A stretch of 7,404 bases of DNA from Planctomycetota bacterium (GTDB lineage Bacteria > Planctomycetota > Phycisphaerae > UBA1845): contig JADFRH010000114.1 in assembly GCA_022561415.1 (NCBI GenBank), forward strand, positions 1 through 7,404, read 5' to 3'. The position numbers and the translations under genes were made by a program. The notes under the pieces were generated by a model that searched no databases, was not told where the DNA came from, and was given only the letters and a program-made list of their open reading frames with translations. This document shows, piece by piece, positions 1 to 5,617 of this stretch. Every line of letters starts with the position of its first letter. Positions within the stretch are counted from its first letter, which is position 1.

Positions 1-2
1 CA

Positions 3-3000
3 CTTCGACAGGACATCATCAGTTACCTCGCCGGCGAGCCCATCGAGGCCAAGCGCGACAGCTCGCTCTACGTTCTCAAGAAATCGCTCCGCCGCCATCG
101 GACCCCAATCGCCGTGATGGCCGGGTTCGTTGTTGTAGCCGCCCTGGCGCTTTATGTGGGTTCGAGAACCGAGCGCGCAGCCGGGCTCGCTTCCCTTGGT
201 CCAATTACATCGCTGGCCGTCCTCCCCCTGGAAAACCTCTCCGGCGATCCGGAGCAAGAGTATTTCGCCGACGGCATGACCGGGGAGCTCATTACGGCAT
301 TGGGGAAGATCAAGGCCCTCAAGGTCACCGCGCGCATATCGGTGATGAAATACAAGGACACGGACCTGTCGCTTACTGAGATCGCGCACGAACTGAACGT
401 CGATGCGATAGTAGAAGGAACGGTAACGCGCTTTGGCGATCGGGTGCGAATCACAGCGAGTCTCGTTAGGGCAGCCACCTCCGAACAACTTTGGGGCCAC
501 CGCTACGCGCGCGACATGCGCAACATTCTGGCGATGCAGGCGGATATAGCGCGGTCCATCGCACGCGAAATCAAGATCGCCGTATCACCGGAGGAAGAGT
601 TGCGCCTCGCGAGCGCTCGCCCCGTCAATCCGGACGCTTACGAGGCCTATCTCTTGGGTGAGCACTACCGGCGTAACTTGAACACGCTGGGTCGCGAGAA
701 AGCGCTTGAGTATTTCGAGCAGGCTGTTGCCAAAGACCCCGCCTACGCACCCGCTTATGCCGGGTTGGCCAGTTCCTACACTTTTCTAGGGTGGGCCGGT
801 CATCTCCCCCGCCAGGAGGCCTTTCCCAAAGCCAGACAACTAGCGACGCGGGCGCTGGAGTTGGACGACACACTTGCCGACGCACACCGGATACTGGGAT
901 TAAACGCATTCTACTATGATTGGAACTGGGTGGAAGCCGAGCGGAGTTTCCGGCGGGCGATTGAACTCAGCCCCAGTGATGCACGTCCGCACATCGCCTA
1001 TGCCTGGTACTTGTTGGCGATGCGCCGGTTCGATGAGGGCATCGCTCAAGCTCAACGGGCTCGGCAGCTCGACCCGCTTTCGCTCGCGGCAAACCTGGCA
1101 TACGGCCAAGCCCTCTACTTTGCGAGGAGGTTCGATGACGCGATGCTGCAATTCCGGGCGTGCCGTGAGCTGGAACCAAACGATCCGTGGGCGCATTCAT
1201 ATCTTGCCGCGCTTCATGAGCGCAAAGGTCAGTTCGACCTGGCCGCCTTGGAGCATCAAAAGGACATGCGCCATAGCGGGCGTGAGCTGGAGGAAATCGC
1301 AGCATACTCACAGGCCTACGCTGCCGGTGGTTGGGAAGTCGCCCTGAAGTGGACAATCGATAATTTGGAAGCCAAGGCGGGACGCAAACAAGGACCTGTT
1401 CCGTCGCTGAGCCTAGCCACGGCATATGCCAAGCTGGGCGACGATGACAAGGCGTTCGAGTGGCTGGAGAGAGCCTATGATCAGCGCAAGACTTCCCTTC
1501 CCTACCTTGCGGTGAACCCAGCTTTCGACTCCCTGCACGACGATCCGCGGTTTGATGACCTGTTGCGGCGTATAGGCTTGGAAGTTGAAGAAAAGCCACA
1601 ATCGACAGCCAAGACACCGAACGGCAAGATCATGCTGGCCGTGCTGCCGTTTATGGACATGAGTCCCGATCCCCAGGAATGGTTCAGCGACGGTATGACC
1701 GAGGAGATGATCGCCCGGCTCGGCGGGTTGCAACCGAAGAAGCTGGGCGTGATCGCTCGCACCTCGGCCATGCGATACAAGAACACGACCAAGGGCATCG
1801 ACCAGATTGGCCGCGAACTGAGCGTAGAATACATCCTTGAAGGCAGCGTGCTACGTATCGGCGAGCGGGTGCGCATCACCGCGCAGCTCATCCAGGTCAG
1901 CGATCAGACCCAACTCTGGGCGGACACGTACGACCGCACCACGCAGGACGTGTTCGCGATCCAAAGCGATGTGGCCCGCCGCGTCGCGGGAGCGCTGGCC
2001 GTCACGCTGCTGCCGGAGGACCAATCGACGCTGGATCGCGAGCCGACCGCCAGCTCGGTCGCCCATGATGCGTACCTGAAGGGGCTGTACCATTGGAACA
2101 AACGCACCGAGTCGTCGCTTCAGCGAGCCATCCAGTTCTTCGAGTCCGCCGTGGAAACCGACCCCGACTTCGCTTTGGCGCACGTAGGTCTGGCGCTGGC
2201 CCATGTCGTCCTCGCGGGCCACGGGTATCTTGCCCCTACGGTTGCGTTGGCACGGGTCAAAGAGGAGGCCGAAAAGGCGATTGCGCTCGACGAGACGCTG
2301 GGTGAGGCCCACTTGGCGAGCGCGATTTACAGAAGTTACAGTTGGGACCATCGCGGTGCCGAGAGCGAGTTGCGTGAGGCCATTCGGCTCAACCCGGCCC
2401 ATCCGACGACGCGCCAGTGGTATGCCGAGTTCCTTACGGGACAAGGCCGCTTCGAGGACGCACTCGCACAGATCAAGCAGGCGCAACATCTCGATCCCGC
2501 CTCGCGGATCATTAACACGACGGTGGGGATGATCTACTACCGCGCCCATCGTTTTGACGAGGCCGTCGAACAGACGCGTATAGCGCTGGAATTCGCACCC
2601 GAGTTCCCGTATGCCCATTTCGTCCTCGGCCGCTGCTACGCCGAGGTTGGGTTATTCGAGGAGGCCGTTGCGGAAATCAGGCGGGCCATCGCACTCGGCG
2701 AGCGGTCCATCGAATACGTGGCCGCACTGGGTTATGCCTATGCACGAGCAGGGCGTGTCGACGAGGCGAGGCGGATTCTTGACGAACTCAATCAGCGATC
2801 CCAAGCGCAGTACGTCTCGGCGTACAATATGGCCATTGTGCACGCCGGGCTCGGCAAAGTGGATGAGGCGTTCCACCAGCTCGACCGGGCGTACGTCGAG
2901 CGTGCGTTCGAAATCGGCTGGATCTTGCGGGCTGATCCGTGCTTCAAGTCGCTTCATGCCGACCCGCGGTTCGACGATCTGCTGCGGCGCATCGGTTTCG

Positions 3001-3008
3001 AGCCGTAA
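3..3008 (+). CDS. Transmembrane Ser/Thr protein kinase, C-terminal part (membrane helix plus two TolB-like/TPR modules); 5' end outside window
   Basis: The frame is open from the left edge to a TAA at 3006-3008, so this is a partial gene of about 1001 visible residues. A GTG/ATG pair at 114-119 could be read as a start, but it falls inside the membrane helix. The codons before it encode YLAGEPIEAKRDS and YVLKKSLRRHR, which I recognise as the segment following the kinase domain in planctomycetal Ser/Thr kinases. A hydrophobic helix follows (about 108-161). Counting residues from the GTG at 114, a TolB-like N-terminal domain spans about 33-155 (AVLPLENLSGD, FADGMTGELITAL, VEGTV, QLWGHRY). TPR-type helices follow to about 490, then a second TolB-like domain (508-632) and more TPR helices to the end. 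Family knowledge puts the kinase in the cytoplasm, and the repeats would then lie outside it (inference). The catalytic domain is not visible, so kinase identity is inferred from the tail. The gene is convergent with the dipeptidase. Confidence 0.8.
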   Translation, partial: LRQDIISYLAGEPIEAKRDSSLYVLKKSLRRHRTPIAVMAGFVVVAALALYVGSRTERAAGLASLGPITSLAVLPLENLSGDPEQEYFADGMTGELITALGKIKALKVTARISVMKYKDTDLSLTEIAHELNVDAIVEGTVTRFGDRVRITASLVRAATSEQLWGHRYARDMRNILAMQADIARSIAREIKIAVSPEEELRLASARPVNPDAYEAYLLGEHYRRNLNTLGREKALEYFEQAVAKDPAYAPAYAGLASSYTFLGWAGHLPRQEAFPKARQLATRALELDDTLADAHRILGLNAFYYDWNWVEAERSFRRAIELSPSDARPHIAYAWYLLAMRRFDEGIAQAQRARQLDPLSLAANLAYGQALYFARRFDDAMLQFRACRELEPNDPWAHSYLAALHERKGQFDLAALEHQKDMRHSGRELEEIAAYSQAYAAGGWEVALKWTIDNLEAKAGRKQGPVPSLSLATAYAKLGDDDKAFEWLERAYDQRKTSLPYLAVNPAFDSLHDDPRFDDLLRRIGLEVEEKPQSTAKTPNGKIMLAVLPFMDMSPDPQEWFSDGMTEEMIARLGGLQPKKLGVIARTSAMRYKNTTKGIDQIGRELSVEYILEGSVLRIGERVRITAQLIQVSDQTQLWADTYDRTTQDVFAIQSDVARRVAGALAVTLLPEDQSTLDREPTASSVAHDAYLKGLYHWNKRTESSLQRAIQFFESAVETDPDFALAHVGLALAHVVLAGHGYLAPTVALARVKEEAEKAIALDETLGEAHLASAIYRSYSWDHRGAESELREAIRLNPAHPTTRQWYAEFLTGQGRFEDALAQIKQAQHLDPASRIINTTVGMIYYRAHRFDEAVEQTRIALEFAPEFPYAHFVLGRCYAEVGLFEEAVAEIRRAIALGERSIEYVAALGYAYARAGRVDEARRILDELNQRSQAQYVSAYNMAIVHAGLGKVDEAFHQLDRAYVERAFEIGWILRADPCFKSLHADPRFDDLLRRIGFEP
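108..161 (+). other. Predicted single transmembrane helix of the kinase-type protein
   Basis: About 18 residues are nearly all hydrophobic (IAVMAGFVVVAALALYVG). Basic residues precede them (KKSLRRHR), which by the positive-inside rule places the N-terminal side in the cytoplasm. The helix separates the off-window kinase side from the TolB-like/TPR region. Confidence 0.75.
213..1580 (+). repeat. Internal protein repeat, copy 1 (TolB-like domain plus TPR helices)
   Basis: Copy 1 covers residues 34-489 counted from the GTG at 114. It opens with LAVLPLENLSGDPEQEYFAD and closes with DDPRFDDLLRRIGL. Copy 2 has the same order of blocks: AVLP, DGMT-E, a short conserved block around KYKDT/RYKNT, the EGSV/EGTV strand, RVRITA, QLW, AIQ-D-AR, TPR helices and the PRFDDLLRRIG end motif. 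The duplicate is clear in protein. At the DNA level the copies use different synonymous codons, so the duplication is not recent. Confidence 0.85.
1635..2999 (+). repeat. Internal protein repeat, copy 2 (TolB-like domain plus TPR helices)
   Basis: Copy 2 covers residues 508-962 counted from the GTG at 114, offset from copy 1 by about 473-474 residues. It has almost the same length (about 455 versus 456). It begins LAVLPFMDMSPDPQEWFSD and ends HADPRFDDLLRRIGF. A polar linker of about 18 residues (EVEEKPQSTAKTPNGK and neighbours) joins the copies. Confidence 0.85.
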
Positions 3009-3066
3009 TCGTGTTCGCGTCCATACGCATCGGCGTGTTCACGGCGATTTGATACGATAACCGCCC

Positions 3067-3128
3067 ATGATTAAGTGCCCGTCATGTTCAAGCGGGCAGT
3101 CGCTTCTGCCCGTCCTGTACGGAGGCCG
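3067..3128 (+). pseudogene. Possible 5' remnant of a small zinc-ribbon protein gene
   Basis: An ATG at 3067 opens a frame that begins MIKCPSCSSGQSLLPVLYG. This resembles the start of a family of small bacterial zinc-ribbon proteins that begin with CPxCxS, have an LPIxYG-type block, and normally continue through an acidic helix to a GGC motif. Here the likeness stops at the YG (3118-3123), a few bases from the dipeptidase stop codon at 3129-3131. The frame then runs antisense through the dipeptidase to a TAG at 3217-3219, giving only 50 residues with no second cysteine pair. I see no good ribosome binding site. It could be a gene whose 3' part was lost when this junction formed, or chance. The family match is from memory. 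Confidence 0.35.
3092..3113. terminator. Hairpin between convergent genes, possible weak bidirectional terminator
   Basis: CGGGCAG at 3093-3099 pairs perfectly with CTGCCCG at 3106-3112 around a 6-base loop, and one outer G-U pair extends the stem. It lies between the stops of the kinase gene and the dipeptidase gene, where a shared terminator is expected. There is no T-run on either side, so it does not fit the classical intrinsic terminator, and it overlaps the zinc-ribbon-like frame. Confidence 0.4.
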
Positions 3129-4349
3129 TTACTTGCCCTTGTCGGAAACGGCCCCCGCTTCTCGGAAGGCGCGGATTAGATTTTGGCCGAGAATCTTGTG
3201 TATGTCGCCGGATGAGTAGCCTCGGGCGAGTAGTTCTTGTGTGATGTTGGGGAAGGCGGCCACGTCGTCTAGTTGTTCGGGGACCGTGGGGATTCCGTCG
3301 TAGTCCGAGCCCAGGCCCACGTGGTCGATGCCGGCCACCTTGACGATGTGGTCGATGTGATCGACAACGTCTTTTACGGTGCCGCGCGGTTTGGGATGGT
3401 CGCGCTCCCATGCTTCGACGGCCTCGTTAGCTGCGGCCTTGCCTGCGGCGTTGTCCAAGTGCTTCGCGCGGATCGCCTTGATGGTGTTGGCCCGCTCGCC
3501 CACCTCGGGCGCTAGCTCCTGCAAGATGAACCCCGGATAGAAATTCACCATAATCACGCCGCCATTCTCGGCCACGCCTCGCAGGACATCGTCGGGCACG
3601 TTTCGCGGATGAGCGGCCAGGGCGAACGCGGACGAGTGCGAGGCGATGATCGGCGATCGTGACACCCGCAGCACGTCGCGCATGGCCTCCGATGAGATGT
3701 GCGAGATGTCCACCAACATGCCGAGCCGGTTCATCTCGCGGATTACCTCCTCGCCGAACGGCGACAGGCCGCCGTGCCGCGCGGCGTCCGTACACGAGTC
3801 GCACCAGTCGTGCGTCCTCGAGTGCGTCAGCGTCAGGTAGCGTACGCCCAAGTCGTAGAAAGTTCGCAGGACACCGAGCGAATTCTCGATCGCATGGCCA
3901 CCCTCGAGGCCGATGAGCGAGGCGATCTTGCCCGATCGATGGATACGAACGATGTCGTCGGCGGTTAGTGCCATCTCGAAGACACTCGGGTAGCGATCCA
4001 CCATGCGCCGAATGAGATCGATCTGTTCCAGCCCATACCGCGCCGCCCCGCCGTCGGCCATGGTCGAGACGGGCACATAGGCCGACCAGAACTGGGCGCC
4101 GACCCCCCCCCGTCTTAGCCGGTCGATGTCGGTGTGAAGGTCGGGCTGCGGCCGGGTGAGGTCGATCTTGTCGAACGAAGAGTCGTGGAATTCGCGGATC
4201 CGCCACGGCAGATCGTTGTGGCCGTCGACGACAATCGCGGAATTGTGAATGCGGCGGACCGCATCGGGCCAGGCGGAGGCCCCGGACTGGCTGTGGCAGC
4301 CGCAATAGGTCAGCGCGGTGAACGCGAATAAGGTAAAGAGTCGACTCAT
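3129..4349 (-). CDS. Membrane dipeptidase (peptidase family M19), probable secreted lipoprotein
   Basis: This is a 406-residue zinc metallopeptidase of the renal dipeptidase family, which hydrolyses dipeptides, in bacteria often including D-amino-acid peptides. The family's metal and active-site residues are all visible: H44 and D46 (VVDGHNDLPW), bridging E149 (IGLEGGH), H217 (VDISH), H238 (IIASHSS), R249 (HPRN) and D349 (GLGSDYDG). The length fits the family plus a leader. The start is the ATG at 4349-4347, because GAAGGA lies 8 bases upstream and the protein then begins with an export signal (MSRLFTLFAFTALTYCGC). C18 follows a G and is the likeliest lipidated cysteine, though Y at -3 is atypical. 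The frame stays open back to 4619, but that extension is Arg/Pro-rich, crosses the divergent promoter region and is not family-like. A nine-G tract on the coding strand (4111-4103) sits in the RRGGVG stretch. Residues 183-186 are CDSC, which could form a disulfide outside the cytoplasm. Exact substrate is not shown. Confidence 0.93.
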   Translation of the reverse strand: MSRLFTLFAFTALTYCGCHSQSGASAWPDAVRRIHNSAIVVDGHNDLPWRIREFHDSSFDKIDLTRPQPDLHTDIDRLRRGGVGAQFWSAYVPVSTMADGGAARYGLEQIDLIRRMVDRYPSVFEMALTADDIVRIHRSGKIASLIGLEGGHAIENSLGVLRTFYDLGVRYLTLTHSRTHDWCDSCTDAARHGGLSPFGEEVIREMNRLGMLVDISHISSEAMRDVLRVSRSPIIASHSSAFALAAHPRNVPDDVLRGVAENGGVIMVNFYPGFILQELAPEVGERANTIKAIRAKHLDNAAGKAAANEAVEAWERDHPKPRGTVKDVVDHIDHIVKVAGIDHVGLGSDYDGIPTVPEQLDDVAAFPNITQELLARGYSSGDIHKILGQNLIRAFREAGAVSDKGK

Positions 4350-4357
4350 CGTGGATG

Positions 4358-4363
4358 TCCTTC
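4358..4363 (-). promoter_or_regulatory. Ribosome binding site fixing the dipeptidase start
   Basis: On the minus strand GAAGGA sits 8 bases before the ATG at 4349. It selects this start over the upstream open extension. Confidence 0.7.
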
Positions 4364-4546
4364 GCGGTGGTCCGTCGTTTCCGGCCCCGGCACGCCCCGA
4401 TTTTGTCGGGCACGCCCTGGCGGTCAACCCCACCGGTCGGCCAACGCGCAAGACGCCCAAGTGGCTGGGCGAACCCCTCTGGTTTCCCCGATTTTCCCGT
4501 TTTTTTGGCCCAGGGCTCGAATTTCGGAATTCTTGTTGGTAGGGGG

Positions 4547-4575
4547 TTGAACTAGCACCGATATAGTGATATATA
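4547..4575 (+). promoter_or_regulatory. Sigma70-type promoter of the suf operon
   Basis: TTGAAC at 4547-4552 and TATATA at 4570-4575 are separated by exactly 17 bases, close to the housekeeping consensus. Transcription would start near 4582, giving a leader of roughly 37 bases before the regulator's ATG. It is the only strong promoter-like pair I see in this gap. Confidence 0.65.
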
Positions 4576-4580
4576 CGTAT
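4560..4580 (+). promoter_or_regulatory. Candidate operator overlapping the suf promoter -10
   Basis: This AT-rich patch in a GC-rich context contains a dyad (ATATA 4561-4565, TATAT 4570-4574), the palindrome ATACGTAT (4573-4580), and GATATA repeated at 4560-4565 and 4568-4573. Rrf2 regulators commonly bind dyads overlapping their own promoters, so autoregulation here is plausible. Part of the AT-richness may simply be the -10 element. Confidence 0.35.
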
Positions 4581-4618
4581 GCGACTGGTTTCGGCTTGGC
4601 GGCGCCTGGAGTCCGACA

Positions 4619-5077
4619 ATGCTCTCTCTTACGAGAAAGGCTGATTACGCGATCGTGGCCCTCAGCGACTTGGCTCGGCACGGCGCATCGAGATCGAGCG
4701 CTAGGGCGATTGCCGAGCGGACCAGGGTTCCGTTGCCGGTGCTGACGAATATTTTGCACCGACTTCTCAACCACGGACTGGTGGCGTCGGCGATGGGGGC
4801 AAAGGGCGGATACGCTCTGGCTCGTTCCCCCGAAACGATCAGCCTCGCGGACATGATCGACGCGATCGAGGGTACGTTCAGGCTGGCCGTATGTTGCGGC
4901 AGCGAGTCCGATGACGACGTGGAAGTATGCGAGCTCCAAGAGGGCTGCCAGATTGTGGAGTCCGTTCGTCGCGTTCACGCTCGTCTGAGGGAGTTTCTCG
5001 GCGAGGTTACGCTGGCGGAGATTGCTTTTTACCGCGCCCCGATCGTCCTCAATGTGCAATCGGGTACTTTGAACTAG
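4619..5077 (+). CDS. Rrf2-family transcriptional regulator of the SUF operon
   Basis: This 152-residue protein is a winged-helix regulator of the Rrf2 family (relatives IscR and NsrR). Its N-terminus (LTRKADYAIVALSDLA), HTH (about 28-55) and wing (GAKGGYALARSPETISLADMIDAIEG) match the family closely, and resemble the subgroup that heads suf operons in other bacteria. Four cysteines, C92, C93, C104 and C110, lie in the region where family members bind an Fe-S cluster. C104 and C110 keep the C-x5-C spacing of the last two IscR ligands, while the first is separated by a longer acidic loop (SESDDDVE). The start is supported by GGAG 7 bases upstream (4608-4611). As first gene of the operon, it probably senses Fe-S or iron status and represses or tunes its own promoter (inference). 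Cluster type and DNA site are not shown by sequence. Confidence 0.9.
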   Translation: MLSLTRKADYAIVALSDLARHGASRSSARAIAERTRVPLPVLTNILHRLLNHGLVASAMGAKGGYALARSPETISLADMIDAIEGTFRLAVCCGSESDDDVEVCELQEGCQIVESVRRVHARLREFLGEVTLAEIAFYRAPIVLNVQSGTLN

Positions 5078-5084
5078 AAAACGC

Positions 5085-5103
5085 GCCGGCCGAAGCGGTC
5101 GGC
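5085..5103 (+). other. RNA hairpin 1 in the regulator-sufA gap
   Basis: GCCGGCC (5085-5091) pairs with GGTCGGC (5097-5103), seven pairs including one G-U, around a five-base loop. It starts 8 bases after the regulator's stop codon. No T-run follows, so it is more likely an RNA stability or processing element than a terminator. Confidence 0.45.
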
Positions 5104-5109
5104 TAACGG

Positions 5110-5129
5110 GAAGCGCGAAGCCGCGCTTC
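5110..5129 (+). other. RNA hairpin 2 in the regulator-sufA gap
   Basis: GAAGCGCG (5110-5117) and CGCGCTTC (5122-5129) form a perfect 8-bp stem with the tetraloop AAGC. It lies 6 bases after hairpin 1 and 19 bases before the AGGAG of the next gene. There is no downstream T-run. Confidence 0.55.
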
Positions 5130-5161
5130 TAGAAGGAACGACAGAAAAGGAGAACGTCACC

Positions 5162-5515
5162 ATGGCGATTACGATAACTGAGGCCGCGGCGAAAGAGATT
5201 CAGACCATCATGGCACAGCAGGGCGAAGCCGCAAAGAAAAACGGCGACGACACGGCGAAATTGTTTCTCCGCCTCGGTGTCAAGGGCGGCGGCTGCAGCG
5301 GGTTTAGTTACTCGCTCGATCTGACGGAAACGAAGACCGACGAGGACGAATCCTGGGATCAGCACGGGATCGAGGTGATCTGCGATTCCAAGAGCATGCT
5401 GTACCTCGATGGCGTATCAGTGGATTTCAAGGACGAGATGATGGGGCGAGGCTTCGTGTTCAATAACCCCAACGCGACCAGCAGTTGCGGCTGCGGCAGC
5501 AGTTTCTCCGTATAG
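5162..5515 (+). CDS. sufA: A-type iron-sulfur cluster carrier (SufA/ErpA/IscA family)
   Basis: This 117-residue protein has normal length for the HesB/IscA family, which receives Fe-S clusters from the scaffold and hands them to target enzymes. The three cluster-binding cysteines are present: C45 in GGGCSGF, and C109 and C111 in SSCGCGSSFSV at the C-terminus. The N-terminal ITITEAAAKEI helix is typical. A hydrophilic stretch around residues 21-32 (GEAAKKNGDDTA) is slightly longer than in the E. coli proteins. The start has a strong AGGAG at 5148-5152, 9 bases upstream. It lies between the regulator and sufB, so I use the symbol sufA by context; sequence alone cannot separate SufA from ErpA or IscA types. 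The long gaps on both sides carry hairpins, which suggests its expression may be set separately from its neighbours. Confidence 0.93.
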   Translation: MAITITEAAAKEIQTIMAQQGEAAKKNGDDTAKLFLRLGVKGGGCSGFSYSLDLTETKTDEDESWDQHGIEVICDSKSMLYLDGVSVDFKDEMMGRGFVFNNPNATSSCGCGSSFSV

Positions 5516-5564
5516 CAACCCCCGTGCGAAAGAGTCGATCGCCGGCGCTGAAGACGCGAATCCC

Positions 5565-5602
5565 GTGCAGCGCCCGTTCTCGAAACTCGTTGCACCTCTT
5601 TT
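5565..5602 (+). terminator. Hairpin plus short T-run before sufB, possible attenuator
   Basis: GTGCAGCG (5565-5572) pairs with CGTTGCAC (5588-5595) over eight pairs with one G-U, enclosing a 15-base loop. CTCTTTT (5596-5602) follows at once. This resembles a weak intrinsic terminator, and the sufB ATG is only 15 bases further on. Partial termination would give less sufB than sufA message. The loop is long and the T-run short, so read-through is expected. Confidence 0.4.
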
Positions 5603-5617
5603 AGAGATCGACACGCA

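Larger units (their letters stand above)
4350..4618. promoter_or_regulatory. Divergent intergenic region between the dipeptidase and suf operon
   Basis: These 269 bases hold no convincing gene. The right end carries the suf promoter. The left end is probably the dipeptidase 5' untranslated region, with a small hairpin (CCCGA 4396-4400 against TCGGG 4406-4410) and a 9-base direct repeat GGCACGCCC at 4389-4397 and 4409-4417. A 14-bp dyad (GAATT, four bases, AATTC) lies at 4519-4532, and T7 lies at 4500-4506. For the minus-strand gene the best promoter guess is TTGACC (4435-4430) with a poor -10, so I do not call it. Confidence 0.6.

Noticed and set aside
967..1617. 216-codon antisense frame in the first TPR region
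   Set aside because: Composition is Arg/Pro/Ser-rich and it fully overlaps a well-supported gene.
1851..2618. 255-codon open frame antisense to the kinase-type gene
   Set aside because: It is a shadow of codon bias in the TPR region, with no recognisable motif.
3010..3039. CGTGTTC repeated at 3010-3016 and 3033-3039
   Set aside because: A single 7-base direct repeat in a short gap is expected by chance and has no associated structure.
3129..3219. Full 50-residue frame starting at 3067 as an intact small protein
   Set aside because: The part after 3128 is antisense to the dipeptidase C-terminus and lacks the rest of any zinc-ribbon; only the first part is worth considering, as a remnant.
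3427..4413. 328-codon open frame on the minus strand, shifted relative to the dipeptidase
   Set aside because: It is an out-of-frame shadow of the dipeptidase, rich in Arg, Pro and Gly, with no recognisable domain.
4430..4435. TTGACC as the -35 of a dipeptidase promoter on the minus strand
   Set aside because: At 17-base spacing the partner is AAAATC, only three of six matches to the -10 consensus.
4500..4506. T7 run as an intrinsic terminator
   Set aside because: I find no stable stem directly upstream on the plus strand, and no gene in the right orientation ends here.
4350..4619. N-terminal extension of the dipeptidase frame up to an ATG at 4619
   Set aside because: It would run antisense over the suf promoter, is low-complexity Arg/Pro-rich, and would bury the signal peptide; the ATG at 4349 has a good ribosome binding site.
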